From NCBI GenBank assembly GCA_002840905.1, contig PHDD01000027.1, positions 1 through 52,176 of the forward strand: a stretch of DNA of 52,176 nt. The letters run 5' to 3'. This stretch comes from Bacteroidetes bacterium HGW-Bacteroidetes-4 (GTDB lineage: Bacteria > Bacteroidota > Bacteroidia > Bacteroidales > SZUA-534). Below, in pieces: positions 26,660-35,279 of the stretch; within the stretch, counting starts at the first letter, position 1; every line of letters begins with the position of its first letter. The notes beneath the pieces are model-generated. The model did not search any database and had not been told where the DNA came from. It saw nothing but the letters and a program-made list of their open reading frames with translations. The position numbers were made by a program, and so were the translations under genes.

Positions 26660-27322
26660 ATGAAAATTGCTGATAATTTACTTGCAATAAAAAAGACTAT
26701 TCCGGAAAATGTGACATTGGTTGCTGTGTCGAAAACCAAACCAAATACCGATATTTTGGAAGCCTATGAGGCCGGACAACGCATTTTTGGTGAAAACCGG
26801 GCACTGGAATTAAAACAAAAAGCTGAGGACTTACCTAAAGACATTGAATGGCATTTTATAGGGCATCCACAATCGAAGCAGGTTAAATATTTTGCTCCTT
26901 TTGTAAGTTTGATTCACGGTATCGATAGTTTAAAATTGCTGGGCGTAATTGATAAAGAGGGGCAAAAGAATCAACGGATATTAAAATGCCTGCTTGAGTT
27001 TCATATTGCTGAAGAGTCGAGCAAATTTGGTCTCTCGCAGAACGAAGCCGAAGAAATACTTGCGAACCCCGAATTCCATTTATTGAAGCATGTGCAAATA
27101 TGCGGAGTGATGGGGATGGCCACTTATACCGATGATAAAATACAAATAAAGCGCGAATTTAAAATCCTGCGTAACATTTTTGAGACATTGAAACAAAATT
27201 ACTTTGCTGATAAACCTTATTTTAATACAGTTTCAATGGGCATGTCGGGCGATTACCAACTGGCTATTGAGGAGGGCAGTACATTGGTTCGTATTGGCAG
27301 CTCAATTTTTGGAACGCGTTAG
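26660..27322 (+). CDS. YggS/PLPBP-family pyridoxal phosphate homeostasis protein
   Basis: This 220-residue protein of the YggS/PROSC family folds as a single TIM barrel, binds PLP and helps balance vitamin B6 and amino acids; no enzyme activity is established. The PLP-Lys motif is 'LVAVSKTKP' (Lys25), followed by 'FGENRALEL', 'WHFIGHPQSKQVK', 'VMGMATY' and the phosphate-binding 'SMGMSGDYQLAIEEGSTLVRIGS' (broken over about 193-215). The typical 'IGxLQxNK' is 'IGHPQSKQ' here, a small departure. It is monocistronic by spacing, followed 98 bp later by the DHOD-like gene with its own promoter. Confidence 0.92.
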   Translation: MKIADNLLAIKKTIPENVTLVAVSKTKPNTDILEAYEAGQRIFGENRALELKQKAEDLPKDIEWHFIGHPQSKQVKYFAPFVSLIHGIDSLKLLGVIDKEGQKNQRILKCLLEFHIAEESSKFGLSQNEAEEILANPEFHLLKHVQICGVMGMATYTDDKIQIKREFKILRNIFETLKQNYFADKPYFNTVSMGMSGDYQLAIEEGSTLVRIGSSIFGTR

Positions 27323-27360
27323 TTAGCAAACCTGCTGCTGTAAAAATTTTAAAAAGACAC

Positions 27361-27390
27361 TTTTAGCACCCGTTTAAATTTTTATATTTG
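27361..27390 (+). promoter_or_regulatory. Promoter of the DHOD-like gene
   Basis: TATATTTG (27383-27390) is a full TAnnTTTG match, with TTTT at 27361-27364, 18 nt upstream, as a weak -33. The ATG is 30 nt downstream. Confidence 0.5.
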
Positions 27391-27420
27391 TTTCCCAATT
27401 AAAACGCAAAAAGACATATC

Positions 27421-28401
27421 ATGGCAAAATTAGAGACGAAATATTTAGGCTTGTCGTTAAAGAATCCGATTATAGTAAGCAGTTCTGGTATTACCGGTTC
27501 CATTGAAAAAATAAAAGAGGCTGAAAAACAGGGAGCTGCAGCAGTGGTGTTAAAGTCGATTTTTGAAGAGCAGATCAACTATGAGGCCTCCAACTATCAA
27601 AAACAAGGAACTGCCGATACTGAGGCTTTCGATTACCTTCAGGGATACGTTTCGGCCAATAACCTGCAAAAGCATATTAATTTAATTAAAGATGCCAAAC
27701 AAGCAGTTTCTATTCCGGTTATTGTAAGCATCAACTGCCATTCCGATAAAAAGTGGATCGATTTTGCCCAACAATTGCAATTAGCCGGTGCCGATGCGCT
27801 CGAACTAAATATTTACATAGTTCCCGACGATCGTAAAAAAACAGGATCAGATATCGAAAAGCAATATTATAGCATTGTAAAAAAGATTGTTAAGCAAATT
27901 TCGATTCCGGTTTCAGTTAAGTTAAGTTACCATTTTACCAATACGGTAAATGTGGTTGATAACTTAAAAGGGTTGGGAGTAAAAGGAGTTGTGCTCTTTA
28001 ATCGTTTTTATGAACCTGATATTAATATTGACACCTTTGAAATGACCAGTGGTTCGGTGTTCTCGTCAGAGACAGATATGCGTTTTCCCTTGCGTTGGAC
28101 AGCCATTATTTCCGATCAGGTTTCAGCTATGGATATTTCTACATCAACCGGCGTACACAATGCAAAAGGTTTAATTAAACTCTTACTGGCTGGTGCCGAT
28201 ACCGTTCAATTGTGTTCAGTTTTGTACCAAAAAGGTCTGGGCGAAATTGCTTTGATGCTTAACCAACTGGAAGCCTGGATGGATCAAAATGGTTTTGAAA
28301 CCATCGACAATTTCCGTGGACTCATGAGCTATAAATCAATCAGCGACCCGGCGGTTTACCAGCGTTCTCAATTCATGAAATATTTTTCGAATTTCGAATA
28401 A
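27421..28401 (+). CDS. Dihydroorotate dehydrogenase-like flavoprotein
   Basis: This 326-residue TIM-barrel protein resembles class 1 dihydroorotate dehydrogenases: 'LGLSLKNPIIVSSSGITG' near the N-terminus, 'AAAVVLKSIFEEQI', a phosphate-binding 'STSTGVHNAKGLIKLLLAGAD' region broken over about 240-260, and 'VQLCSVLYQKG'. The usual substrate loop ELNiSCPN is here 'ELNIYIVPDDRKK' (about 127-139), so the catalytic Ser/Cys and the orotate-binding Asn are missing. It is therefore probably not PyrD but one of the DHOD-like proteins found in Bacteroidota, perhaps acting on another pyrimidine or ring substrate. FMN binding is likely. The function is open. Confidence 0.8.
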   Translation: MAKLETKYLGLSLKNPIIVSSSGITGSIEKIKEAEKQGAAAVVLKSIFEEQINYEASNYQKQGTADTEAFDYLQGYVSANNLQKHINLIKDAKQAVSIPVIVSINCHSDKKWIDFAQQLQLAGADALELNIYIVPDDRKKTGSDIEKQYYSIVKKIVKQISIPVSVKLSYHFTNTVNVVDNLKGLGVKGVVLFNRFYEPDINIDTFEMTSGSVFSSETDMRFPLRWTAIISDQVSAMDISTSTGVHNAKGLIKLLLAGADTVQLCSVLYQKGLGEIALMLNQLEAWMDQNGFETIDNFRGLMSYKSISDPAVYQRSQFMKYFSNFE

Positions 28402-28420
28402 AATGTTGCACTTGAGAATA

Positions 28421-28456
28421 AAAGTCCGGTTTGAAAATTTCTACCGGACTTTTTTA
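28421..28456 (+). terminator. Intrinsic terminator after the DHOD-like gene
   Basis: AAGTCCGGT (28422-28430) and ACCGGACTT (28443-28451) flank a 12-nt loop and are followed by TTTT. It sits between two convergent genes and may serve both. Confidence 0.85.
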
Positions 28457-28483
28457 TACCATTAAAATAAAGGTTCTATCTGG

Positions 28484-28999
28484 TTATTCAGGATAAAGCT
28501 GAATAATTCCTTTTAAGTCGTCGGCCAAAACCAGGTTGTCGTCGATACAATTATCCATGTTGGCATCTACAAAAGCTAACAATTCTTTTTTCCGTTGTTC
28601 CGATACCCGGGCCTCCATATTTTCAACTACGGTAAAGGCTTCAAAAGCCAGTTCAAAAGGTTCGCTAAAAACCATGGCTATAAAGGTTTCCAAATAAACA
28701 ATGTAGTTGAGCCGTGATTGCCAGCAGGAACTTACCAACATTTTTTTTGCCTGGTGGTATTCCGGGTTTTTAATTAGCCGTATTACGGTTTCGGCCGAAG
28801 GTTGATTCTTTAGATCGCAAAAAAAGCGGTAGATGGCCTGGCTAATCTCGTTGTTGGTTTGGTTCAGGTAAATTTGGGTTAGTATTTCCAGTACCTCATC
28901 GTTGCCGTCGTGTCGTAACGATTTTATGGTATCAAGAATCAGTTCTTTATTGGCCGATTTCAATTGCTCCGCAAGTATTTTGTTTTGTCCGTTTTCCAT
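28484..28999 (-). CDS. HEAT-repeat-like hypothetical protein
   Basis: This 171-residue, entirely helical, acidic protein has no signal peptide. Pairs of amphipathic helices ('LKSANKELILDTIKSLRHDG', 'NDEVLEILTQIYLNQTNNEI', 'PSAETVIRLIKNPEYHQAKK') look like degenerate HEAT/ARM repeats, so it is probably a cytoplasmic protein-binding scaffold. I do not recognise a named family. It is alone on the minus strand, convergent with the DHOD-like gene and divergent from the acyl-ligase fusion. Confidence 0.65.
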   Translation of the reverse strand: MENGQNKILAEQLKSANKELILDTIKSLRHDGNDEVLEILTQIYLNQTNNEISQAIYRFFCDLKNQPSAETVIRLIKNPEYHQAKKMLVSSCWQSRLNYIVYLETFIAMVFSEPFELAFEAFTVVENMEARVSEQRKKELLAFVDANMDNCIDDNLVLADDLKGIIQLYPE

Positions 29000-29175
29000 C
29001 TCAAAATTTTTCCAAAGGTAGGGATTTCTGTATAATTATTTTTACAACGCAGGTTTGTTCCTTTGGCATGCTAAGCACTTCCTATTTGATAAGGACTAAA
29101 ACTAAATGTGCTTGGCTTTCATAACAAAAAAGCTATATTCGTGTTTTAATTGCAGAGGGTATTTAAAACAGATTT

Positions 29176-31647
29176 ATGATAAATTTTTCGAATCCAGAAA
29201 AAACCGCTATTATTTTCAAAGAAAATAAGGTGAGTTATGCCGAACTTTCGGTAAAAATTAATCACTACGCGCAGCTATTTAAAGGTAAAGGCTATACAAA
29301 AGTAGCGCTTTATTGTGAAAACCGTTTCGAATGGGTTTATGCCTTTTATGCCGGCTGGTTGAATAACTGTTCTGTAATAACCATCGATTATCTTTCATCG
29401 GTCGATGATGTGGCTTATATATTAAATGATAGCCGGCCTGAAGTCATTTTTTCGTCGAACTTAAAAGAGCCCGACCTGAACGCAGCACTGGCTAATCTTG
29501 ATTACGAATATCAGTTTGTAAATTTCGATAAGGTTGAGCTTCCTGAAAGTTCAGAACCTGCTGAATGGAACATTCCTGCCGACGTAGAGCAAACAGCAGT
29601 TATAATATATACTTCGGGAACTACCGGAAGTCCAAAAGGTGTAATGTTATCGTTTAATAATTTGTTGGTAAACCTAAAAGGTGTAACCACCGATGTTAAA
29701 ATATTCCGCGACGACCGACAAACACTGATGCTATTACCCTTGCATCACATTTTACCTTTGTTGGGAACCATGATTGCTCCGCTTAACGTGGGAGCCACAA
29801 TTGTAATGTCGCCCTCAATGCAATCGTCCGATTTGCTCGAAACCCTGCGAAACAATGAGGTTGCTATTATTATAGGTGTTCCACGCTTATATGAAGTAAT
29901 TTATCAGGGTTTACGCGCTAAAGTTTTTGCCAGCGCTGCCGGACGCATCTTTTATCGGATATTATCCATATATAAAAACCAGGCCCTATCAAAAAAGATA
30001 TTCAAAAAAGTACATGAGGGATTTGGCGGCCGTGTCGAAATTATGGTTTCGGGTGGAGCTGCTTTAAGTCCGCAGGTGGGTAAATTCTTTATGACTATGG
30101 GTTTTACCGTGCTCGAAGGTTATGGAATGACTGAAACAGCCCCGATGATAACTTTTAATCGACCCAAGAATTTCCGTATTGGCAGTCCCGGGCAGTTGCT
30201 CAACGGAGTGCAGTGTGAGATTCGCGACGAGGAGATTGTGGTAAAAGGCCCCAACGTGATGCAGGGATATTACAACCGGCCCGAAGAAACTGCCAACATT
30301 ATAAAAGACGGCTGGCTTTACACCGGCGATTTGGGCTATTTCGACAAAGATGGCTTTCTTTACATCACCGGACGAAAAAAAGAAATTATTGTACTTTCGA
30401 ATGGTAAGAACATTAATCCGGTTGAAATTGAAGATAAACTCGAAAAAGGTTCGCCTTATATTAGTGAGGCCGCAGTTTTTCTGCATCAGAACCAGTTGCA
30501 TGCGGCAATAATTCCCGATTACAATGAACTTTCGGCTGCCGACGTTAAAGATGTTGAGGAGTTTTTTAAGGAAACAGTTTTTAAAGAATACAACAGCAAA
30601 GTGAGCTCGTACAAGCGGGTGATGAAATTCACAATTATTAAATCAGATATACCGCGAACACGCCTGGGTAAAATTCAGCGTTTTAAACTGGCCGAACTGC
30701 TCGATGCGCCAAGCAAATCGAAAGCTAAAGTAGCCGATCCCGATACGGAAGAATACAAAACCGTAAAACTGTTTATTGAAAGCCAAACCAACGAAGCCAT
30801 TAGCCCTGACGATCACCTGGAATTTGATATTGCTCTCGATTCGCTGGGCAAGCTGGGACTTATCGATTTTATTGACAAGACCTTTGGCATAAAAATAGAA
30901 GAAGAACGTCTGCTGAGTTTTCCATCGGTTGGTAAACTGGTCGATTTTATCAGGGATAACAAATTGCGGCATAAGGTTGAAAACATCGACTGGTCGGCCA
31001 TCTTAAAAGAAAAAGTATCTTTGAAACTTCCTAAAGCCTGGTTTACTCAGGGTATGATTAATAAAGGTTCAAAGCTCTTTTTTAAATTGTATTTCCGTTT
31101 TCAGGGTAGCGGAACCGAAAATATCCCCGAAGGCCCCTGTATTATTGCACCCAATCACCAAAGTTATTTCGATGCCCTTTTTGTTTCGTCGTTAATAAGG
31201 AATAAAACCATGAAAAGTATTTATTTCTACGCCAAAAAGAAGCATGTAAACAATGGATTTTTGCGATTTATGGCAAGAAAAAATAATGTGGTGGTAATGG
31301 ATGTAAATAAAGATTTGAAAGAATCGATACAAAAGCTGGCTGAAATTTTGAAAATGGGACGTAAAGTGATCATTTTTCCCGAAGGAACCCGCTCTAAAGA
31401 CGGGTCGTTGGGTGAATTTAAGAAGACCTTTGCTATACTAAGTAAAGAACTTAATGTACCGGTAATTCCGGTTGCTATTTGCGGTGCTCATAAAGCGCTG
31501 CCCACCGGAAAACTTTTCCCTCGGATTTTTACCAAAGTAAGGGTACAGTTCTTGAGCCCAGTTGAACCGGCAAATTACGATTACGATTCATTGACCATTA
31601 AAGTACGGGAGCAGATTGCATCCAGCATAGGAACCATGGCTTGTTAA
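29176..31647 (+). CDS. AMP-dependent acyl ligase - ACP - PlsC acyltransferase fusion
   Basis: This 823-residue protein combines three modules. Residues 1-520 or so are an ANL-superfamily acyl-CoA/ACP synthetase: P-loop 'YTSGTTGSPKGVML' near 143-157, 'GYGMTETAPM' and 'YTGDLGYFDKDGFLYITGR'. Residues about 525-605 are an acyl carrier domain with the phosphopantetheine Ser556 in 'ALDSLGKLG'. Residues about 630-823 are a PlsC-type acyltransferase with NHxxxxD (His661, Asp666) and 'FPEGTRS' (734-740). It probably activates a free fatty acid, loads it on its own carrier and passes it to a lysophospholipid or glycerol-3-phosphate derivative at the inner membrane. E. coli Aas has the opposite order and no ACP. 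Single-gene unit with a strong terminator. Confidence 0.88.
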   Translation: MINFSNPEKTAIIFKENKVSYAELSVKINHYAQLFKGKGYTKVALYCENRFEWVYAFYAGWLNNCSVITIDYLSSVDDVAYILNDSRPEVIFSSNLKEPDLNAALANLDYEYQFVNFDKVELPESSEPAEWNIPADVEQTAVIIYTSGTTGSPKGVMLSFNNLLVNLKGVTTDVKIFRDDRQTLMLLPLHHILPLLGTMIAPLNVGATIVMSPSMQSSDLLETLRNNEVAIIIGVPRLYEVIYQGLRAKVFASAAGRIFYRILSIYKNQALSKKIFKKVHEGFGGRVEIMVSGGAALSPQVGKFFMTMGFTVLEGYGMTETAPMITFNRPKNFRIGSPGQLLNGVQCEIRDEEIVVKGPNVMQGYYNRPEETANIIKDGWLYTGDLGYFDKDGFLYITGRKKEIIVLSNGKNINPVEIEDKLEKGSPYISEAAVFLHQNQLHAAIIPDYNELSAADVKDVEEFFKETVFKEYNSKVSSYKRVMKFTIIKSDIPRTRLGKIQRFKLAELLDAPSKSKAKVADPDTEEYKTVKLFIESQTNEAISPDDHLEFDIALDSLGKLGLIDFIDKTFGIKIEEERLLSFPSVGKLVDFIRDNKLRHKVENIDWSAILKEKVSLKLPKAWFTQGMINKGSKLFFKLYFRFQGSGTENIPEGPCIIAPNHQSYFDALFVSSLIRNKTMKSIYFYAKKKHVNNGFLRFMARKNNVVVMDVNKDLKESIQKLAEILKMGRKVIIFPEGTRSKDGSLGEFKKTFAILSKELNVPVIPVAICGAHKALPTGKLFPRIFTKVRVQFLSPVEPANYDYDSLTIKVREQIASSIGTMAC

Positions 31648-31660
31648 TCGGCTAAAAGTT

Positions 31661-31702
31661 TAAAAAAGCCACAGGAAACTCAGGTTCCTGTGGCTTTTTT
31701 TA
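31661..31702 (+). terminator. Strong intrinsic terminator
   Basis: AAAGCCACAGGAA pairs with TTCCTGTGGCTTT across a 7-nt loop, with A6 before and T7 after. It ends the acyl-ligase fusion gene. Confidence 0.9.
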
Positions 31703-31746
31703 TTAATTTCAGCAGCTTTAAAATCCCAAAATGAAAGGCTTTTGTA

Positions 31747-32418
31747 ATGAAAAAAACAGACTCTAAAAACAAACGTTTTACCAAATCGGAAGAAATAGCG
31801 AATGCCATTTCGCACGGAATAGGATTGGTATTAAGTATTGCAGCCACAGCTTTAATTGTAATGTATGCGGCAAAAACCGGTAGCCCATGGCACATAACAA
31901 GCGCTTCAGTTTTTGGGGCAACCATGATTCTTTTATACACCTCATCAACTTTAAACCATTCACTGCCCCATTCCGGTGCTAAAGATTTTTTTCATAATTT
32001 CGATCAGATAGCCATTTATTTTCTGATTGCCGGAACGTATACACCGCTTTCGCTTTCCATTATCGGCGGCAAATGGGGGTGGGTAATGTTTGGTATTGAA
32101 TGGGGTTTTGCTTTTGCCGGAACATTAATTAAGATAGTTTTTCCCAACCGGTTTGAAAGGGGCGTTAATAAATTTATCATTGTTTCGTATGTAATTATGG
32201 GTTGGCTGCTTTTGTTCTTCTTAATTCCCATTTTCAACAACATGCAGCCTTTGAGTATTACTTTTATTTTTGCCGGTGGCATTTTTTATTCGTTGGGAGT
32301 GGTGTTTTTTAAGATGGAAAAACTGCTTTTTTCGCACCTAATCTGGCATTTGTTTGTAATTGCCGGAACCGTGTTTCACTGGTTGGCAATTTTCCTGCAT
32401 TTTAAACAACTGGTTTAA
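31747..32418 (+). CDS. Hemolysin III / PAQR-family membrane protein
   Basis: This 223-residue protein with seven membrane helices is related to YqfA/hemolysin III and PAQR receptors. It carries the conserved metal-site pieces: 'EIANAISHGIGLVLS' (N-terminal His), 'LYTSSTLNHSLPHSGAKDFFHNFDQ' (broken over about 64-88, with the Ser/His/Asp motif), and the C-terminal 'SHLIWHLFVIAGTVFHWLAI' with two further His. The family is predicted to be hydrolase-like or to affect membrane fluidity; a real haemolytic role is not implied. It lies 44 bp after the upstream terminator and has its own unit. Confidence 0.9.
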   Translation: MKKTDSKNKRFTKSEEIANAISHGIGLVLSIAATALIVMYAAKTGSPWHITSASVFGATMILLYTSSTLNHSLPHSGAKDFFHNFDQIAIYFLIAGTYTPLSLSIIGGKWGWVMFGIEWGFAFAGTLIKIVFPNRFERGVNKFIIVSYVIMGWLLLFFLIPIFNNMQPLSITFIFAGGIFYSLGVVFFKMEKLLFSHLIWHLFVIAGTVFHWLAIFLHFKQLV

Positions 32419-32717
32419 GCAAAAAAACATTTGTGAAACAATAAAATTTGCGAGTTGTTAGCCTACATAGTACAACAAATAATATTTGTTGAAAAGCATA
32501 CTTTTTTGGTTTTGCTGACAATTACGCTACATTAAAAGTGAATTATTGAAAACTAAACATAAACTGGGTTTTAGAATCACTAATTTATTTGAGTTTTTTC
32601 TTTGAAAATCAAGCGAATAAAAAAATGTTCAGATTTTTTGGAATTGGATTAGATTTCGAAAAAAATAAACTTAATTTGCAAAAAACTCAAACTCATTATT
32701 TTTATGGATGATTAGAA
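32419..32717. other. AT-rich intergenic region upstream of the decarboxylase gene
   Basis: These 299 bp are very AT-rich. TTAATTTG (32671-32678) is one base from the TAnnTTTG consensus and 40 nt before the start, but no good -33 partner is visible. I see no gene, clear hairpin or repeat. Confidence 0.5.
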
Positions 32718-34124
32718 ATGAAGAATACCTATTTTGATCTTGTTGAACAGAGTTATTACTTTCCCCAGGAAGGTTTTGACTTAAGGGATGGATACCTTAC
32801 CTTCCACGGCGTTTCACTAAAGTACCTGATTGAGAAATACGGTACACCGTTCAAACTTGTTTACCTGCCTCGCATTGGCGATCAGATTAAGAAAGCCAGA
32901 AACCTTTTCAACCGGGCCATAAAAGCCAACAATTATCAGGGAAACTACCATTATTGCTATTGCACCAAGTGTTGTCACTTTCACCATGTGATAAGTGCCG
33001 CCTTAAAACATAATGTGAACCTTGAAACATCGTCGTCGTTTGATATTGATTTGATCGAGAAACTATACAAAAAAGGTGAGCTCGATAAATCGAGAATAAT
33101 TGTTCACAATGGGTATAAAACTGATGACTACATCATCAAGATTATTAACCTGCAAAAAATGGGTTTTGAGAACTCCATTATTGTTTTGGATAGTCCTAAA
33201 GAGTTAAGCAAAGTAACCCGTTTGGCCGGCGATCATAAAGTTAAAATTGGCCTGCGCATGGCCATCGACGAAGAACCGCAGTCGGCTTATTATACTTCGC
33301 GTTTGGGCATCAGGCACACCGAAATAGTGAGCTATTTTAATGCAAAAATTAAAGGCAACCCCAATCTGGAGTTAAAAATGCTTCACTTTTTTGTCGATTC
33401 GGGTATTAAAGATAGCCTGTATTACTGGGGTGAATTCAATAAAGCATTAAAAATATATTCCGAACTTAAGAAAAAATGCAAAACCCTCGATTCACTGAAT
33501 CTGGGTGGCGGTTTTCCCATTCGTAACAACCTGGGCTTTGAGTATGATTACGAATACATGATTAAAGAGATTGTGCGGAATATTAAGGAAATATGCACTA
33601 CCGAAGGAATTCCCGACCCCGATATTTATACCGAGTTTGGAAAATACACTGTAGGTGAGAGTGGAGCCAATATTTTTAAAGTAATTGAGCAAAAACAACA
33701 AAACGATAAGGAAAAATGGTACATCATCGATAACAGTTTGATGAACACCATACCCGACGCCTGGTCAATCTACGAAAAATTTATTCTTTTGCCCGTTAAT
33801 AAATGGGAAAACGAATATTCACGCGTAAGTATCGGTGGTATCAGTTGCGACCATTCCGATTATTACAATTCCGAAGATCTGAACCAGCAGATTTTACTTC
33901 CGGCCTTTGTCGATAAAGAAAAAGAACCGCTTTACATTGGTTTTTTCCATACCGGGGCCTATCAGGATTCCATCAGTGGATACGGAGGTATTAAACACTG
34001 TTTAATTCCATCGCCCAAGCAGGTGATTGTTGACCGCGACGAAAAAGGAAACTTTATCGACTATGTGTATCGCAACGAACAAACGGTTGATGATATGCTT
34101 CATATTTTAGGTTACAAAGAATAA
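32718..34124 (+). CDS. speA: Group IV (alanine-racemase-fold) PLP decarboxylase, probably arginine decarboxylase
   Basis: This 468-residue enzyme has the type III PLP fold. The PLP-Lys motif is 'YHYCYCTKCCHFHHV' with Lys84; the canonical YAxKAN is altered. 'ETSSSFDIDLIEKL' and 'LNLGGGFPIRNN' bind the cofactor, 'YTEFGKYTVGESG' is the glycine-rich region, and 'GGISCDHSDYY' (Cys377) matches the CDxxD catalytic motif of ornithine/arginine/DAP decarboxylases. It is much shorter than classic biosynthetic SpeA (about 630-660 residues). The next gene, 60 bp away, is deoxyhypusine-synthase-like, which points to polyamine synthesis. Substrate (arginine versus another amino acid) is inferred from context and from Bacteroidota relatives. 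Confidence 0.72.
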   Translation: MKNTYFDLVEQSYYFPQEGFDLRDGYLTFHGVSLKYLIEKYGTPFKLVYLPRIGDQIKKARNLFNRAIKANNYQGNYHYCYCTKCCHFHHVISAALKHNVNLETSSSFDIDLIEKLYKKGELDKSRIIVHNGYKTDDYIIKIINLQKMGFENSIIVLDSPKELSKVTRLAGDHKVKIGLRMAIDEEPQSAYYTSRLGIRHTEIVSYFNAKIKGNPNLELKMLHFFVDSGIKDSLYYWGEFNKALKIYSELKKKCKTLDSLNLGGGFPIRNNLGFEYDYEYMIKEIVRNIKEICTTEGIPDPDIYTEFGKYTVGESGANIFKVIEQKQQNDKEKWYIIDNSLMNTIPDAWSIYEKFILLPVNKWENEYSRVSIGGISCDHSDYYNSEDLNQQILLPAFVDKEKEPLYIGFFHTGAYQDSISGYGGIKHCLIPSPKQVIVDRDEKGNFIDYVYRNEQTVDDMLHILGYKE

Positions 34125-34184
34125 AAATAGTTCAATTACTTTTTGCCTGTTGGTTTTAACAGGTAACTTTTAATTATAGAAACA

Positions 34185-35162
34185 ATGCAAACAAAAGGAC
34201 CGGTTACAGCTTTTATGCTGGAACATTACAAGCATTTTAATTCAGCTGCGCTGGTTGATGCAGCCGAAGGCTATCAGCAACAACTAAACAAGGGCAACAA
34301 AATGATGATTACCCTGGCTGGTGCCATGAGCACTGCCGAGCTGGGAAAATCGCTCGCTGAAATAATACGTCATGATAAAGTACAGATTATTTCGTGTACC
34401 GGGGCAAACCTCGAAGAAGATCTGATGAACCTGGTAGCGCACTCGCATTACAAAAGAGTTCCCGACTACCGCGACTTATCGCCGAAACAGGAATGGGAAC
34501 TGTTGGAAAAAGGATTGAATCGGGTTACCGACACCTGTATTCCCGAAGAAGAAGCCTTTAGAAGATTACAAAAACATATTTTTAAAATTTGGAAAGATGC
34601 CGAAGAAAAAGGCGAACGTTATTTTCCACATGAATTTATGTACAAGCTACTGTTGTCGGGCGTATTGGAGCAGTACTACGAAATTGATGCAAAAAACAGC
34701 TGGATGTTAGCTGCTGCAAAGAAAAACCTGCCCATTGTAGTTCCCGGATGGGAAGATTCTACCATGGGAAATATCTTTGCTTCGTATTGCATTAAAGGCG
34801 AATTAAAACCTTCTACCATGAAATCGGGTATTGAATACATGACCTGGCTTGCCGATTGGTACACAGCCAATACCCAGGATAACGGAATTGGATTTTTTCA
34901 GATAGGCGGCGGCATTGCCGGCGATTTTCCGATTTGTGTAGTTCCCATGCTTTATCAGGATATGGAACGCACCAACACACCTTTTTGGAGCTATTTCTGT
35001 CAGATTTCTGATTCTACCACAAGTTATGGCTCGTATTCAGGAGCTGTGCCCAATGAAAAAATTACCTGGGGAAAATTAGATATTGATACACCCAAATTTA
35101 TTATTGAATCTGATGCTACCATTGTAGCACCTTTAATATTTGCCTATTTATTGGGTTGGTAA
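34185..35162 (+). CDS. Deoxyhypusine synthase-family protein (polyamine aminobutyl/propyl transferase-like)
   Basis: This 325-residue protein has the deoxyhypusine synthase fold: 'MITLAGAMSTAELGKSLAEI', 'IISCTGANLEEDL', 'IVVPGWEDSTMGN', 'GGGIAGDFPICVVPML' and the catalytic Lys region 'NEKITWGKLD' (Lys297). In eukaryotes and archaea the enzyme uses spermidine and NAD to modify eIF5A. Bacteria lack that target, and bacterial homologues are thought to move the same group between small amines (homospermidine-synthase-like). It follows the decarboxylase gene at 60 bp in the same direction, so both probably make one polyamine. The retained Lys supports an active enzyme. The real substrates are unknown. 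Confidence 0.82.
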   Translation: MQTKGPVTAFMLEHYKHFNSAALVDAAEGYQQQLNKGNKMMITLAGAMSTAELGKSLAEIIRHDKVQIISCTGANLEEDLMNLVAHSHYKRVPDYRDLSPKQEWELLEKGLNRVTDTCIPEEEAFRRLQKHIFKIWKDAEEKGERYFPHEFMYKLLLSGVLEQYYEIDAKNSWMLAAAKKNLPIVVPGWEDSTMGNIFASYCIKGELKPSTMKSGIEYMTWLADWYTANTQDNGIGFFQIGGGIAGDFPICVVPMLYQDMERTNTPFWSYFCQISDSTTSYGSYSGAVPNEKITWGKLDIDTPKFIIESDATIVAPLIFAYLLGW

Positions 35163-35183
35163 AAAAATAGTTTATTTGTAAAT

Positions 35184-35211
35184 AAAGGTCGGCCAAAAGC
35201 CGGCCTTTTTT
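35184..35211 (+). terminator. Intrinsic terminator of the polyamine gene pair
   Basis: AAAGGTCGGC and GCCGGCCTTT flank a short CAAAA loop and are followed by T. It lies 22 bp after the stop of the DHS-like gene. Confidence 0.85.
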
Positions 35212-35279
35212 GCTTCACCAATTTTCAATACTTTTAAGCGGTAAAAATGCGTAGCTGATTCAATAATCAAATAATAACA

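Noticed and set aside
27421-28401. Calling the DHOD-like gene pyrD
   Set aside because: The catalytic and orotate-binding loop is missing.
31747-32418. Hemolysin III protein as a virulence toxin
   Set aside because: The family is widespread in harmless bacteria and resembles PAQR membrane proteins; the name is historical.
34185-35162. True deoxyhypusine synthase modifying eIF5A
   Set aside because: Bacteria have EF-P rather than eIF5A with hypusine, so a small-molecule acceptor is more likely.
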